A stretch of DNA of 64,000 bases. Origin: Trichaptum fuscoviolaceum. Taxonomy: Eukaryota > Basidiomycota > Agaricomycetes > Hymenochaetales > Trichaptaceae. Where the stretch lies: assembly GCA_910574455.1 (NCBI GenBank), contig CAJSYZ010000008.1, forward strand, positions 2,730,707 to 2,794,706, in the 5' to 3' direction. A program made the translations under genes and the position numbers. The first letter of the stretch is position 1. Each line of letters begins with the position of its first letter. The notes beneath the pieces are model-generated. The model was given only the letters and a program-made list of their open reading frames with translations. It was not told the DNA's origin and ran no database searches. Shown here piece after piece: positions 35,001-46,279 of this stretch.

Positions 35001-36755
35001 TTTTCCTTCGTTGTTTCTCCTCTTCTTTCCGTCTCCCTTTCTATCATTCTTTTATTGGGTTATTTAGCTACACTCCACCCCCTGAGTACCTATCTCATTT
35101 ACACCGATCTGCTACCACAACCACCACAAGAACCCCAACCAACTTCCACTTCCGACCCTCAACCCAGCGACTACCATCGATCTCATTCAAACTCACCCAC
35201 TCACGGACTTCTTGATCGAAACCTCTTCAGACGATCCTCTCAATCAGGCAGCTCCGTTGCTCCAGAAACTCCTACTCCCTCACGCCGAACACCCATACTT
35301 CCCCCTATCCCATCGAAACCATATCTCTCTTACACCCACCCTCACATCGAACCTCTATCCATTAGTACTATGGCCACCCAAACTATCACGGAAACTACCC
35401 GCTCAATGTTCCGACCCCCACCTGGAGAAGAAAGTATCAGTACCTTTTTCCACTTAAGACATCTCCAAGGTCGAGGCAGAGGAGGCAGAGGAGGCAGAGG
35501 AGGCCGACAAAATCCTGCATGGAGAGGATGGGGATTTGGTGAACCACCCGCAGGAGATGAAGGAGGAGGAGGAGGAGAAGGACCACCCGGAGGAAACCCG
35601 AACAACAATGGAGGAGGAGGAGACAATGAAGGAGGAGGAGGAGGAGGCGGAGGAGCTGGAGGTGGAGGAGCAGCAGACAATAACAATCAAGGAGATGGAC
35701 CCGCACACGATCGGCCCATAACCATGGCTAAAATCCAACCTTTCGACGGAACCCAAGAAGATGCTGATCGCTTTTTACTCCAAGTCCAAATCCATTTACG
35801 AGCCAACCGTCACATTTATGACACAGATGAGCTATGCATTGAATTTGTGCTTGCCCATTGCAGTCTTCGCGGATCCCGACCATTCACAATGCAATACATG
35901 GCCAGCGGACATTTTGAAACCGACACATTTGAAGAATTCCTTGCGGAATTCCACCGCACTTTCATCACATCCGAACTCACAATCAAGGCTACCATGGAAC
36001 TCGCCAAGCTCAAACAGCGAGGATCTATTGAAGACTACATTCTCAAATTCAAAACACTCATCATGCAAGCTCGCATCACAGAATACCTTTCCCAACGCAA
36101 TGCATTCTGGATGGGACTCAATGACAATCTTCAAATGAAACTACTTGCATGTAGTCCACAACCGACCAACATGGAAGATTGGTTTTCACTTGCCACTCGA
36201 CTGGACACCAATTACAAAATAGCCCGTTCAATGGAATCCCAACCCCACCAATCCTATTCCGGAGAGAACCGCTTCAAACGACAACCTATGCGACAATACA
36301 ATCGTCAGATTCGAGCCATCTCAAATGACACAAATGACACAAATGAAACATTGCCTTCCAATGACAACGATGATATAGAAGAATTGGTCGACCTAGCCAT
36401 ATACAGCTTCTTTATATCACGACTTTTGACTGAAGAATTCCAACGTCATATGAAGGAAAACCTTTGCTTCAATTGTCATCAACCCGGACATCGCACCGCC
36501 AAGTGTCCCAAACCTCATCCCAAACGTACCTCAAAAACTCGATGGCCCAACTCACGAACACCAAGGTCCAAAAATATGCGCCAATTGACTTCAGCCGATG
36601 ATCAAAACGAATACTCGGAACCCGAGAACGAAGACCAAGACCAAGGCGAACTCTCAGCTGAAGATCGCGCCGCACAGATTCAACAACTCCTTATTGGCCT
36701 TGATGATGACGCAGTCAACCAAGTCTTTGATCGAGTCGAAGAAGGAAATTTTTGA
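35001..36755 (+). CDS. Outer Gypsy gag with -1 frameshift site
   Basis: The frame is open from 35001. The first ATG may be 35370 (MATQTITETTRSMF). The N-terminus is disordered, then comes a Gly/Glu-rich stretch (RGRGGRGGRGGRQ, followed by poly-Gly), then a Retrotrans_gag domain (IQPFDGTQEDADRFLLQVQ, FTMQYMASGHFETDTFEEFL, LKQRGSIEDYILKFKTL). A knuckle follows (NLCFNCHQPGHRTAKC). The last codons are GGA AAT TTT TGA; A_AAT_TTT is a canonical slippery heptamer directly before the stop. The true N-terminus may be upstream of the block inserted at 22931-35000. Confidence 0.85.
   Translation, partial: FSFVVSPLLSVSLSIILLLGYLATLHPLSTYLIYTDLLPQPPQEPQPTSTSDPQPSDYHRSHSNSPTHGLLDRNLFRRSSQSGSSVAPETPTPSRRTPILPPIPSKPYLSYTHPHIEPLSISTMATQTITETTRSMFRPPPGEESISTFFHLRHLQGRGRGGRGGRGGRQNPAWRGWGFGEPPAGDEGGGGGEGPPGGNPNNNGGGGDNEGGGGGGGGAGGGGAADNNNQGDGPAHDRPITMAKIQPFDGTQEDADRFLLQVQIHLRANRHIYDTDELCIEFVLAHCSLRGSRPFTMQYMASGHFETDTFEEFLAEFHRTFITSELTIKATMELAKLKQRGSIEDYILKFKTLIMQARITEYLSQRNAFWMGLNDNLQMKLLACSPQPTNMEDWFSLATRLDTNYKIARSMESQPHQSYSGENRFKRQPMRQYNRQIRAISNDTNDTNETLPSNDNDDIEELVDLAIYSFFISRLLTEEFQRHMKENLCFNCHQPGHRTAKCPKPHPKRTSKTRWPNSRTPRSKNMRQLTSADDQNEYSEPENEDQDQGELSAEDRAAQIQQLLIGLDDDAVNQVFDRVEEGNF
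36746..36752 (+). promoter_or_regulatory. Canonical -1 ribosomal slippery heptamer A_AAU_UUU
   Basis: AAATTTT in gag frame A AAT TTT, with the gag stop TGA at 36753-36755. A -1 slip gives AAA TTT and enters the pol frame at 36752 (TTG AAC AAC GAA). The pol frame then runs straight into the protease. Such a heptamer placed on the stop is the expected device for Gag-Pol synthesis. Confidence 0.75.
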
Positions 36756-39700
36756 ACAACGAAGAGCACCCGCAGCCCTCTCTCTCGTTGAATATCAGGC
36801 TGCTCATCAATTCAATTAACGACAATCACGCCTTACGAATCCCAATCATGTTCCTATATAACCAGAAAACCCACAAAGCCACCGCCTTACTTGATACCGG
36901 AGCAGAAGGTCTATTCATCGACAAAACACTTGTAGAAAATCTCCAGATCAAAACTATCAAACTGCGACAATCACTTCGACCACGCAATGTTGACGGAACA
37001 TTCAACAATGCCGGACACATCACATCTTATGCCCCCCTTCGTGTCAAACTTGGAAATACCCACTATGCTATGCGATTCTATGTTACCACCCTTGGAAAAG
37101 AGAACTTCATTTTCGGACTACCATGGTTCAAGAAATACCAACCCAAAATCGACTGGGAAACTGGATCAATACAGCTCAATCGCGTTAACATCTCAACACA
37201 ACTTGCGCAACAAGCTCGAAAAGGACTCCAACCCGCTAAACCACTTACTGCCTTGGTACCCCATCAATACCATCAATTCCTATCCCTTTTTGACGAAGAA
37301 AAAGCACATCGCTTTCCTCCAAGTCGCCCATATGACCATGCAATTGATCTCAAACCTGACTTTATTCCTAAACGACATTCACCTTATCCACTCTCACTTC
37401 CGCAACAAGCTGCTCTCGATGCCTTCATCAATGAGAACCTCAAGAATGGATATATCAGACCTTCGAAGTCACCTATGGCATCCCCTCTCTTTTTCGTTGA
37501 CAAGAAAGACGGTACCTTACGACCCGTTCAAGATTACCGTTACCTCAACAATGGAACCATCAAGAATGCGTACCCATTACCACTTGTCCAGGATCTATTA
37601 GACAAGTTACATGGATCTCACTACTTCATCGCCCTAGACATCCGATGGGGATACAACAACATCCACATCAAGGATGGAGATCAATGGAAAGCCGCATTTA
37701 CCACTCAACGAGGACTTTTCGAACCAACAGTTATGTTTTTCGGCCTATGCAACTCACCTGCCACCTTTCAACATTTTATGAATGATATTCTTGGCGAAGA
37801 AATCCTTCTAAATCATCTCTTGGTTTACATGGACGACATCCTCATACATGCCCCAACCTTACCCGAACTCATTTCTCGAGCACGACGTGCCTTCACTATC
37901 CTTGAAAAGAACGACCTCTACTTCAAGCCCACCAAATGCTTCTTTCATACGCAAAAACTACCCTATCTTGGACTCATTATTACACCTAATCACATCCAAA
38001 CCAACCCAACAAAAATCGAAGGAATCACTAAATGGCCCACTCCGACTAACGTCAAAGATATCCGTTCATTCACTGGATTCACCAACTTCTACCGCCGTTT
38101 TATTCCACACTACGCCGAAATCACCAAACCCTTGGACAACCTCAAACGCAAAGATCAACCTTTCAAATGGACTGAAGTAGAACAAAAATCATTCGATGAT
38201 CTCAAGGCCGCGTTCACTCAACATCCGTTACTTCTCATGCCCAACCCGCACAATCCCTTCTTCCTTGAAACTGATGCTTCCAAAGTTGCAACCGGAGCAG
38301 TCCTTCGTCAACATGATGACAACGGTGTTCTCAAGCCAATCGGTTATATTTCGCAATCACTAAACTCTGCTGAACGGAACTACAAGATCTACGATCGCGA
38401 ACTATTGGCAATTATCCGTGCCCTCATCACTTGGAAACACTATCTCCTTGGATCCCCACACCCTGTTACACTTTGGTGTGATCATCGCAACCTTACCTAC
38501 TGGCGAGAGGCCCGACGACTCTCACCCCGTCAAGCACGATGGCATCTGTTGCTATCACAATTCAACCTTCATATCACACATGTCCCCGGCAAACAAATGA
38601 TTCAATCCGATCTTCTATCCCGCCGGGCGGACCATGTTAAACAGGGGGAGAATCTCAACGAATCATCGATTATGCTTCCGAAGGACCTATTCATTTCCAC
38701 TCTTCAGGAACAGAAGGATCAAGAAAATTCTGAAGACGAAGAAGAAGAAGACTACGAATCCGATGACGACCTCCCAGACACAGATAGCCTCACAAAATCC
38801 ATCAAAGAATCGATGAAGAAAGATGAATTCCTCACAAACACCATTGCCCAGCTAAAGAAGAAACTACCACCTGCCCGAACCGCCCTCAAAGACTGGTTTT
38901 TCGATGATGACGGCATCCTTTACTTCAAAAATCACATCTATATCCCGGACAACCTCGAATTAAAGCGCACTATTCTCCGACTTCACCATGATATACCAGT
39001 TCGAGCGCACCCTGGCATATTCAACACCCTGGAACAGGTCCGAAGGACGTATTACTGGCCCAGGATGCAGAAGTTTGTGTCCGATTATGTCCATGGATGC
39101 GCACTATGTCAACAAATGAAAGTCAATCACCATCCAACCGCTCCACCACTAATGCCTATTGCCGCCGACAAACACTCGTTTCCATTCTCCCACGTCAATA
39201 TGGACTTCATCACCGACTTACCAATGTCACATGGCTATGACACACTTCTATTAGTCATTGATCACGATTGCTCCAAAGCCATTGTCCTCATTCCATGCGA
39301 AAAGACAGTAGACGCAATCGAAACGGCACAACTATACTTCGACAATGTATATTGACGATTTGGACTTCCAATACGCATTATATCCGACAGAGGACCCCAA
39401 TTTGCTTCTAAAGCATTCCAAGAACTCTGCAAGATCATAGGAATCAAGTCATCTATGTCCACCGCTTACCACCCTCCAACCGATGGACAAGCCGAACGGA
39501 CCAATCAAGAGATTGAAGTATATCTCCAGATCTATTGTACTGCGGAACCTGAGAACTGGTCTAGACACATTCCCAACATTGAATTCGCCCATAACAACCG
39601 TGCCCACGCTGTCACCAAGAGAACCCCTTTCTTGCTTCTCATGGGATACGACCCCATTCCACTACCCCTGAAATATCCGAAATCAAACGTCCCATCCGTA

Positions 39701-40237
39701 TCACAACGACTTGCCAACCTCACAGTACATCGATCAGAAGCCTTAGCAGCTCATTCAGTCGCTGCTATGGTAATGAAAGAACGCACCTTCCGAAACTTCA
39801 AACCATTCAACAAAGGAGACAAAGTTTGGCTAGACTCAAAGAACCTTCGAATTCCCGGTCTATTGCAAAAATTCAAGGAAAAACGCGATGGTCCCTTCAA
39901 GATCAAGAAAGTCTTATCTCCACTCGTCTATGAATTGGATCTCTCACAGACTAAATGGAAGATACACCCAGTATTCCACGCCGCGCTTCTCGTGAGATAC
40001 ACTGAGACGGAAGCATATGGACCACCCCACAGTAACCCTCCACCTGATCTAATCGAAGGACAAGAACAATTCGAAGTAGAAGCCATCCGAGCCCACCATG
40101 GGAATGGCACCAGGCGACAATATCTTATAAAATGGAAAGGTTACCCCACTTCTGGAAACTCATGGGAACCCGAGTCACATCTTCGGAACGCACAGACCAT
40201 CCTCAAAGCCTATAAAAAACTCCATCATCTCACTTGA
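36752..40237 (+). pseudogene. Outer Gypsy pol with one internal TGA
   Basis: Protease (ALLDTGAEGLFID, about 36888), RT (ALDIRWGYNN, LVYMDDILIHA at about 37824), RNase H (FLETDASKVATGAV), integrase zinc finger (HHDIPVRAHPG...CALCQQMK), integrase core (NMDFITDLP, SDRGPQF, TDGQAERTNQE) and chromodomain (FEVEAIRAHHGNGTRRQYLI, KWKGYPTSGNSWEPESH). A TGA at 39353-39355 interrupts the integrase where an Arg codon is expected (..NVY*RFGLPIRI), explained by a CGA to TGA transition. The same frame then continues to a TGA at 40235-40237. Confidence 0.9.
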
Positions 40238-40726
40238 ATGCCCCCATCCAAAAAACTCGTTCACTTCTCATATCCCCACTCATCTAACCTCATAAACAAC
40301 TATACGCCCTCCCCATCGAACAAACAGCCACCCACACCTGAACCCCATACTGTCGCATTACCGACTACCTCGATTCCAACTCGCCCCCATTACCTGGACG
40401 CTGTCCGACCTGTATATTCCGGAGCTTGGTCCAAAGACCACTACGACCCAGACTGGGAGTACAAGTACTTCAAACCCCCCACCGGACTCGGACTTCACAT
40501 CCCAACAATCTCGGTATTTCTCATCCACACCTTCTTTAACAACCCTGATTACGCCCACCGACTCATTGACTATTTCAACAAATCTGCTCGTGTTCAACCC
40601 CCACTCACAATCACTCGACCCATTGTCCGACATCGTCATCACTTCAGCCACTTTGAACCTCGCCGCTCTGACCCTTATTGCACCTGCAGTTGTTGTCACT
40701 ACGACTGTCCGACTCATTCCCTCTAA
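40238..40726 (+). CDS. Outer Gypsy 3' extension ORF3
   Basis: ATG directly follows the pol TGA and is in the same frame as pol. It encodes about 162 residues: a Pro-rich start, WSKDHYDPDWEYKYFKPPTGLG in the middle, and a Cys/His-rich end (YCTCSCCHYDCPTHS). No known family was recognised. It may be a separate ORF, a readthrough extension of pol, or the product of a new stop. Confidence 0.55.
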   Translation: MPPSKKLVHFSYPHSSNLINNYTPSPSNKQPPTPEPHTVALPTTSIPTRPHYLDAVRPVYSGAWSKDHYDPDWEYKYFKPPTGLGLHIPTISVFLIHTFFNNPDYAHRLIDYFNKSARVQPPLTITRPIVRHRHHFSHFEPRRSDPYCTCSCCHYDCPTHSL

Positions 40727-40729
40727 GTC

Positions 40730-41608
40730 ATGCCACCCGCCCGTTCCCAACGCAACCCATCTCGTCACAACCCCTTATTTCGTTCATACACATTATCTCT
40801 CCAACCACCAGCCTTATGCCTCGATACCCACAACCCCTTGCAATCTCGCCGGATCCTTGAATTATTCTCAACTCGCACCTTCCACCAACGCCTAAGTCAA
40901 TCAACATATGATGACACTCCTCTTCTTGCCAACTGGACCCAATGTTATGACATTGTTACCCGAAACCAAGAGATTCTCGAACCCTCCATTGCCATTATCG
41001 AAGGAGCTCTCCATCTCCTGCAACGGACTCAAGAGTCATTCCAAGACATGCGACAATTTGCCCTCACGGAACTCCTCGAAACAGCGCCTCAAGAGTTATT
41101 TGCCCCATTGGTCATCGACCTCACCACTGATGACGACATCATCGACCTCACTAAAGACCTTGCTGACCAAGTACCTCACCCACCCCTTCACTCCGTCGGC
41201 ACTCAAGTGCCAGAACGCAAAGAACTCATCAATCGCCTGTCCAAACCCATTCATCTGCAATCGCCAATACAGTTACAAGAAGACCAAGAGTATCGTGTCA
41301 ACACAGCCCCACCCTCACCCACATACAGCCCGCAAGTCGACAACAATCCTTTTACGTCTATGTCCTTGGACCCCAAGGAATGCACACAACACTCCGCTGT
41401 CAACCACCACTACAACTTGGCCGCATCCACCTGCGAATTTTATACATGTTCATATTGCAACATACGTGCACCTGGACACACTATCATTGGCTGCCCCAAG
41501 TATACGTGCCCCTCATGTGGACAACACGATGGTCATGACGATGAATGCGCATTCAATCGAATTGCTCAACAACGCGTAACGAAGAGAAACCCACCTGCAA
41601 GCAACTAA
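40730..41608 (+). CDS. Outer Gypsy 3' extension ORF4, zinc-knuckle-like
   Basis: Starts four bases after the TAA of ORF3, again in the pol frame. It has 292 residues. The middle has VIDLTTDDDIIDLTKDLADQ, an acidic motif of the sort that can act as a SUMO-interaction sequence (inference). The C-terminus has paired Cys/His motifs: CSYCNIRAPGHTIIGC and CPSCGQHDGHDDEC. The pattern fits a small nucleic-acid-binding protein encoded downstream of pol. It is followed by about 150 non-coding bases and the 3' LTR. Confidence 0.55.
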   Translation: MPPARSQRNPSRHNPLFRSYTLSLQPPALCLDTHNPLQSRRILELFSTRTFHQRLSQSTYDDTPLLANWTQCYDIVTRNQEILEPSIAIIEGALHLLQRTQESFQDMRQFALTELLETAPQELFAPLVIDLTTDDDIIDLTKDLADQVPHPPLHSVGTQVPERKELINRLSKPIHLQSPIQLQEDQEYRVNTAPPSPTYSPQVDNNPFTSMSLDPKECTQHSAVNHHYNLAASTCEFYTCSYCNIRAPGHTIIGCPKYTCPSCGQHDGHDDECAFNRIAQQRVTKRNPPASN

Positions 41609-41758
41609 AGTACCTGTTGCTAACCCGGATACCCTATTGGTGTTAACTTCGCTTATATGGCATGTTTTTCCTTATTATCTATTGGACTTAATTTGTCCCT
41701 ATAACGGCCATTTTTTCTTTACTGATTTCCACTACATTTCAATTTAAGAACGGGGTAA

Positions 41759-44700
41759 TGTTACGTTTTCTTACTATGTCAGCGGCCCCCATTACTCCGA
41801 ACCCTTTGCCCTATTTGTTTCTATTCTTGTTCTGCTCAGTCATCCTCCGATGTAACCACTGCTGCCAGCTATCTGATTGAATGAACTGCAGCATTACAGC
41901 AAAACATTTATTACTTCAAGTGCAGCAAATGCTGATTGAAGCATTAATTAGAAAACCAGCCTTGCTGCCCCTCTAATACATGAAATGTAGACCTAGCCTG
42001 CAAACTGTATTGGGAATATACTACTGGATAATTAAATAATGCAGCTGCATACCCACCGCTTTTTTGAGTTAATTATAGCATTCAGGCACTACTGATTGAC
42101 AGCATGCTGTAATGCATCAGAAAATCATAATTTCTGCCCATTTTGGGATATAAGGCATGCCAGGGTCCAGGACCCTGAGGTCCAGATCACTTGGTGCCTG
42201 TTGCCGCTTTGGGGGTGTGAGAATAAATTCAAATTAACCTTTGCAGGCCCTACAGGCCTTTAAAAATAGCGCAAAAATAGCCAATAAATCAGAAAATAAT
42301 TCTGGGCACTGCCGCTTTGCCCTAGCGTGGGAATTACGCTTCCGGACGACCATATTAGGGTGCCATTATGCTCTGGGCCCTTCTGGGCCCTTCCTAAAGC
42401 GGTTAAAATCATTATAAAATAGATAAATATATTCATTTGCACCTGCATATATGCAGGCTTCCCCTGGGCTTACCAGCAGCCAATAAAATACACTAAAATC
42501 AGAATATATTAGTAAAAGCATATTCAAGATGATCTGGATGGCTAGATATGGTAATACCAGCTGGAAACATATGTAGAACATCAAAACATGTTCTATTTTT
42601 ACTGCTACACATATGGGGCTCATTGAACCACATTGGGATACCTCCGGGATGCAAATTTTGATGGGATTCTAATGGGACGTACTAGAGGAGCTGAAACGGG
42701 CTTCGACGGCGCCAAAATATGCATTTCATGTATTGTTACAAATTATTCTTTTATTTAAATGTTTTTTTTGTTACAGCACTTCTACTGCACGTAAAGGCAT
42801 GTACAAATAGTCGAAATGGTACTAAACGACGAGGAGAACAATAATCTGAGCTTATAATAGCTACGTAAGGGCTATATAAAGCTCTACCACACTAACTAGT
42901 TTCGGAGTGCATGCAATTATTGTTAGTCTCTCATATTCATGTATATACACTGTGTCTATGTTCTGATAGCTTTAATTAGCTCTCTATAAATATCTCTCAT
43001 GCTGTACGAGGTTTCGCAGCAATCGGAGCTCATTTCAAATTGATATAAGGCATACAAGTTTGGGAAAGATGGGTCAATTTTAATTTATTGAGGCGGTTAT
43101 GGGTCAGGCACATAGTGCCAGACATTCACTATGAGCATCCTAAACATAATCAAAATGCATGTTTAAGATGTCATTGGGATGTGGAAGTCATATCAAACAT
43201 TGTAGGACAACATGCTATGTGTGATATCAGAATGTACATGTTATGTCAGAAACACATATAACTTACAGATTCACTCTTTACCTCAAACATGCATTTGGAT
43301 TATGTTTAGGATGCTCATAGTGAATGTCTGGCACTATGTGCCTGACCCATAACCGCCTCAATAAATTAAAATTGACCCATCTTTCCCAAACTTGTATGCC
43401 TTATATCAATTTGAAATGAGCTCCGATTGCTGCGAAACCTCGTACAGCATGAGAGATATTTATAGAGAGCTAATTAAAGCTATCAGAACATAGACACAGT
43501 GTATATACATGAATATGAGAGACTAACAATAATTGCATGCACTCCGAAACTAGTTAGTGTGGTAGAGCTTTATATAGCCCTTACGTAGCTATTATAAGCT
43601 CAGATTATTGTTCTCCTCGTCGTTTAGTACCATTTCGACTATTTGTACATGCCTTTACGTGCAGTAGAAGTGCTGTAACAAAAAAAACATTTAAATAAAA
43701 GAATAATTTGTAACAATACATGAAATGCATATTTTGGCGCCGTCGAAGCCCGTTTCAGCTCCTCTAGTACGTCCCATTAGAATCCCATCAAAATTTGCAT
43801 CCCGGAGGTATCCCAATGTGGTTCAATGAGCCCCATATGTGTAGCAGTAAAAATAGAACATGTTTTGATGTTCTACATATGTTTCCAGCTGGTATTACCA
43901 TATCTAGCCATCCAGATCATCTTGAATATGCTTTTACTAATATATTCTGATTTTAGTGTATTTTATTGGCTGCTGGTAAGCCCAGGGGAAGCCTGCATAT
44001 ATGCAGGTGCAAATGAATATATTTATCTATTTTATAATGATTTTAACCGCTTTAGGAAGGGCCCAGAAGGGCCCAGAGCATAATGGCACCCTAATATGGT
44101 CGTCCGGAAGCGTAATTCCCACGCTAGGGCAAAGCGGCAGTGCCCAGAATTATTTTCTGATTTATTGGCTATTTTTGCGCTATTTTTAAAGGCCTGTAGG
44201 GCCTGCAAAGGTTAATTTGAATTTATTCTCACACCCCCAAAGCGGCAACAGGCACCAAGTGATCTGGACCTCAGGGTCCTGGACCCTGGCATGCCTTATA
44301 TCCCAAAATGGGCAGAAATTATGATTTTCTGATGCATTACAGCATGCTGTCAATCAGTAGTGCCTGAATGCTATAATTAACTCAAAAAAGCGGTGGGTAT
44401 GCAGCTGCATTATTTAATTATCCAGTAGTATATTCCCAATACAGTTTGCAGGCTAGGTCTACATTTCATGTATTAGAGGGGCAGCAAGGCTGGTTTTCTA
44501 ATTAATGCTTCAATCAGCATTTGCTGCACTTGAAGTAATAAATGTTTTGCTGTAATGCTGCAGTTCATTCAATCAGATAGCTGGCAGCAGTGTGTAACCC
44601 TCAACCCTCAGCCAATCCCAACGTTACACATGTACCCTTTGCCCTAACCCTCTGCCCACCGCTCTCACACTATTATTAGCAGCCTATCGTCTACTTTCTT

Positions 44701-44968
44701 ATTGTTCTCTTCTTACTCATCTTCCGATGGACCCTTGCTCCACAGCTACAGTATATAAACCCCTGTACTTAGCATGATCGAACTCTAAGTTCGATCTCCT
44801 TTGTCAAACCCCCTGTCTCTAGTCTCTGCTATACATCTGTTTTCTCTCTACTCTACATCGTAGGCCTTTGTCCATACAACACTTAGTGTCGAGCCCTAGC
44901 TCCGCTATCACTGAGCAACTTAACGTTGCGTTCCCCAACTATACGAGACCGTAAGTTGAGACGTAACA
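41759..44968 (+). repeat. 3' LTR of outer Gypsy, split by palindromic element
   Basis: LTR parts are 41759-41856 and 44593-44968; the insertion duplicated TGTAAC. Together they give 468 bp, ending GACGTAACA. TATA box at about 44753. Confidence 0.92.
41857..44592. mobile_element. 2.7-kb near-perfect palindromic (foldback) transposon
   Basis: Begins CACTGCTGCCAGCTATCTG and ends with the exact inverse, CAGATAGCTGGCAGCAGTG. The flanks are TGTAAC (41851-41856, 44593-44598). Paired positions always sum to 86449: identical 62- and 85-codon ORFs sit at 42260-42448/44001-44189 and 42366-42623/43826-44083. The two ~1.3-kb arms therefore have no net indel. Only about 100 bases in the centre (about 43170-43279) are not mirrored. 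The CACTG ends resemble CACTA/Plavaka-type elements, but no transposase is encoded. The mirrored ORFs are not convincing genes. Confidence 0.9.
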
Positions 44969-45521
44969 CGTAAGGCTCTTGTGCCTCGTCCATCAATGCC
45001 CTGCTGTCGCACTGTAAGATTCTTGCTCTCGCTCACACATAGTGGTGGTGGGGAGAAAAGAAGTCAAATTTCACATGGTGGTACATGCGGTGACTATCAC
45101 CGGAGTAAAACGCGTGTGAACCGGCTACTCCGGCCACACCTACTGTCCAAGCCCTGTTGTCTTTGTTCCCGTCCCTCAACTATCAACATAATTCCCACGC
45201 CACTCCTGCGCGCCACCACACTCTAAGTGTCCGGCCAGTCGCATGTCTGTGACCTTGTCCGTACGTTTGTTTGCTCGTCCGCCCATCGCATTGTCCGCGG
45301 TGTGATTGCCGGCAAGCTCTATGCTTTGGCATGTCTTTCACTTGTGCTAAGGTACAGTTTTCCCTTTGCTATTTGGCTTCGAGTGTCGTCCGGCGGCCTT
45401 CTGCTTGTCCGGTGTCCGGTGGAAACCTTGCTTTGCGTCCGTGACTTGTATTTGAGTGACTCTGCCTTCCGGATTCTTGTCTTCTGCACTGTAGCTATGG
45501 TCTGGACTTGCTGGTATTACA
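44969..45521 (+). repeat. Right part of dispersed repeat copy iii
   Basis: Contains CGCGTGTGAACCGGCTACTCCGG and later a GTCCGG-rich region matching the inverse of 22931-23310, ending TGGTATTACA where copy i has TGTAACACC. The outer Gypsy split this copy at CGTAA. Confidence 0.65.
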
Positions 45522-46110
45522 TAGTGTTGCTAAAGTTCAGTTCAGTTCAGTTCAGACCCCTTTTAGTCCAAACCCCGAACTGAACTGTTCAGATTTTCCG
45601 GCCCCAGCCTGAACCCCGAACTGAACCCGAAGTTCAGTTCAGTTCAGTTCAGCCAGCCCAAATTCTGTCTGAACCCGGTTGAACTCGGTTCAAGTATCTA
45701 TTTTTGGAAAGCCTTAGTACAAACCATATATGGAAATTCTGTAATATAATCACATCTGAACCGGGTTCAAACTGGGTTCAGACTCAGTTCAGCAATGAAC
45801 CTTAGTACAATCAGTACATTTTACACTTAGATTCTGCTTAATGTTGATAAGTTTCACTTTTAATTAACATTTCAAGTACTTTATAGCTGTCAAACTATAA
45901 GGTTTTTGATCTTGAAAGGGTGGGAAAGTTACCTGAAGTTCAGGGTTTGAACCCGGTTTGAACCAGGTTCAGCATTTCTCCGGAGGCCTGAACCCTGAAC
46001 TGAACTCAAGTTCAAAATCTGAGATTTCTCTGAACCTGAACCTGAACCCGGTTCAGTTCGGAGTTTGAACCCGGTTCAGGCCTATCCTGAACCAAACTTT
46101 AGCAACACTA
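45522..46110. mobile_element. hAT-type MITE with GTTCAG arrays
   Basis: Ends TAGTGTTGCTAAAGTTCAG and the inverse of TAGTGTTGCTAAAGTTTGG. GCTGGTAT occurs directly after the right end (46111-46118) and four bases before the left end (45510-45517, then TACA), an almost clean 8-bp target duplication. The 589-bp interior is full of GTTCAG/CTGAAC units in both orientations, a pattern typical of hAT subterminal transposase-binding sites. No ORF of note. Confidence 0.8.
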
Positions 46111-46279
46111 GCTGGTATGCTTCTAGTGAATAGCATGGGTAGGGCTCTACCCGGGTATCTGTCACAGGTACCTGCCAAGCTGCCCACGGGTAACAGGTAT
46201 ATGGGTACAGGTACCTGGCTTGGCATACCCGGCAGGCATTAATTTTCAAGTCATGTACCCACAGGTACCTGCCTTATTT

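Larger units (their letters stand above)
20376..44968 (+). mobile_element. Outer LTR/Gypsy element (468-bp LTRs) with nested insertions
   Basis: The 5' LTR is 20376-20843 and the 3' LTR 41759-44968. The latter is 468 bp once the 2736-bp palindromic insertion and its 6-bp duplication are removed, exactly the same length as the 5' LTR. The flanks are a perfect 5-bp duplication, CGTAA (20371-20375, 44969-44973). The LTRs differ at about seven positions by eye. The interior holds a 5' coding region (21.4-22.9 kb), a block 22931-~35000 containing the younger Gypsy, then gag, pol and extra 3' coding sequence. Chromodomain and integrase place it in the Ty3/Gypsy chromovirus group. Confidence 0.92.

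Noticed and set aside
42260..44189. Duplicate genes (62 and 85 codons) in the palindrome
   Set aside because: Identical only because the arms are mirror images; no domains and no other support.
20314..45010. A host gene (MAVKPRSLPAPVKG...) split by the outer Gypsy
   Set aside because: Related repeat copies at 23.5 and 49.5 kb do not preserve the frame; kept only as a remark.
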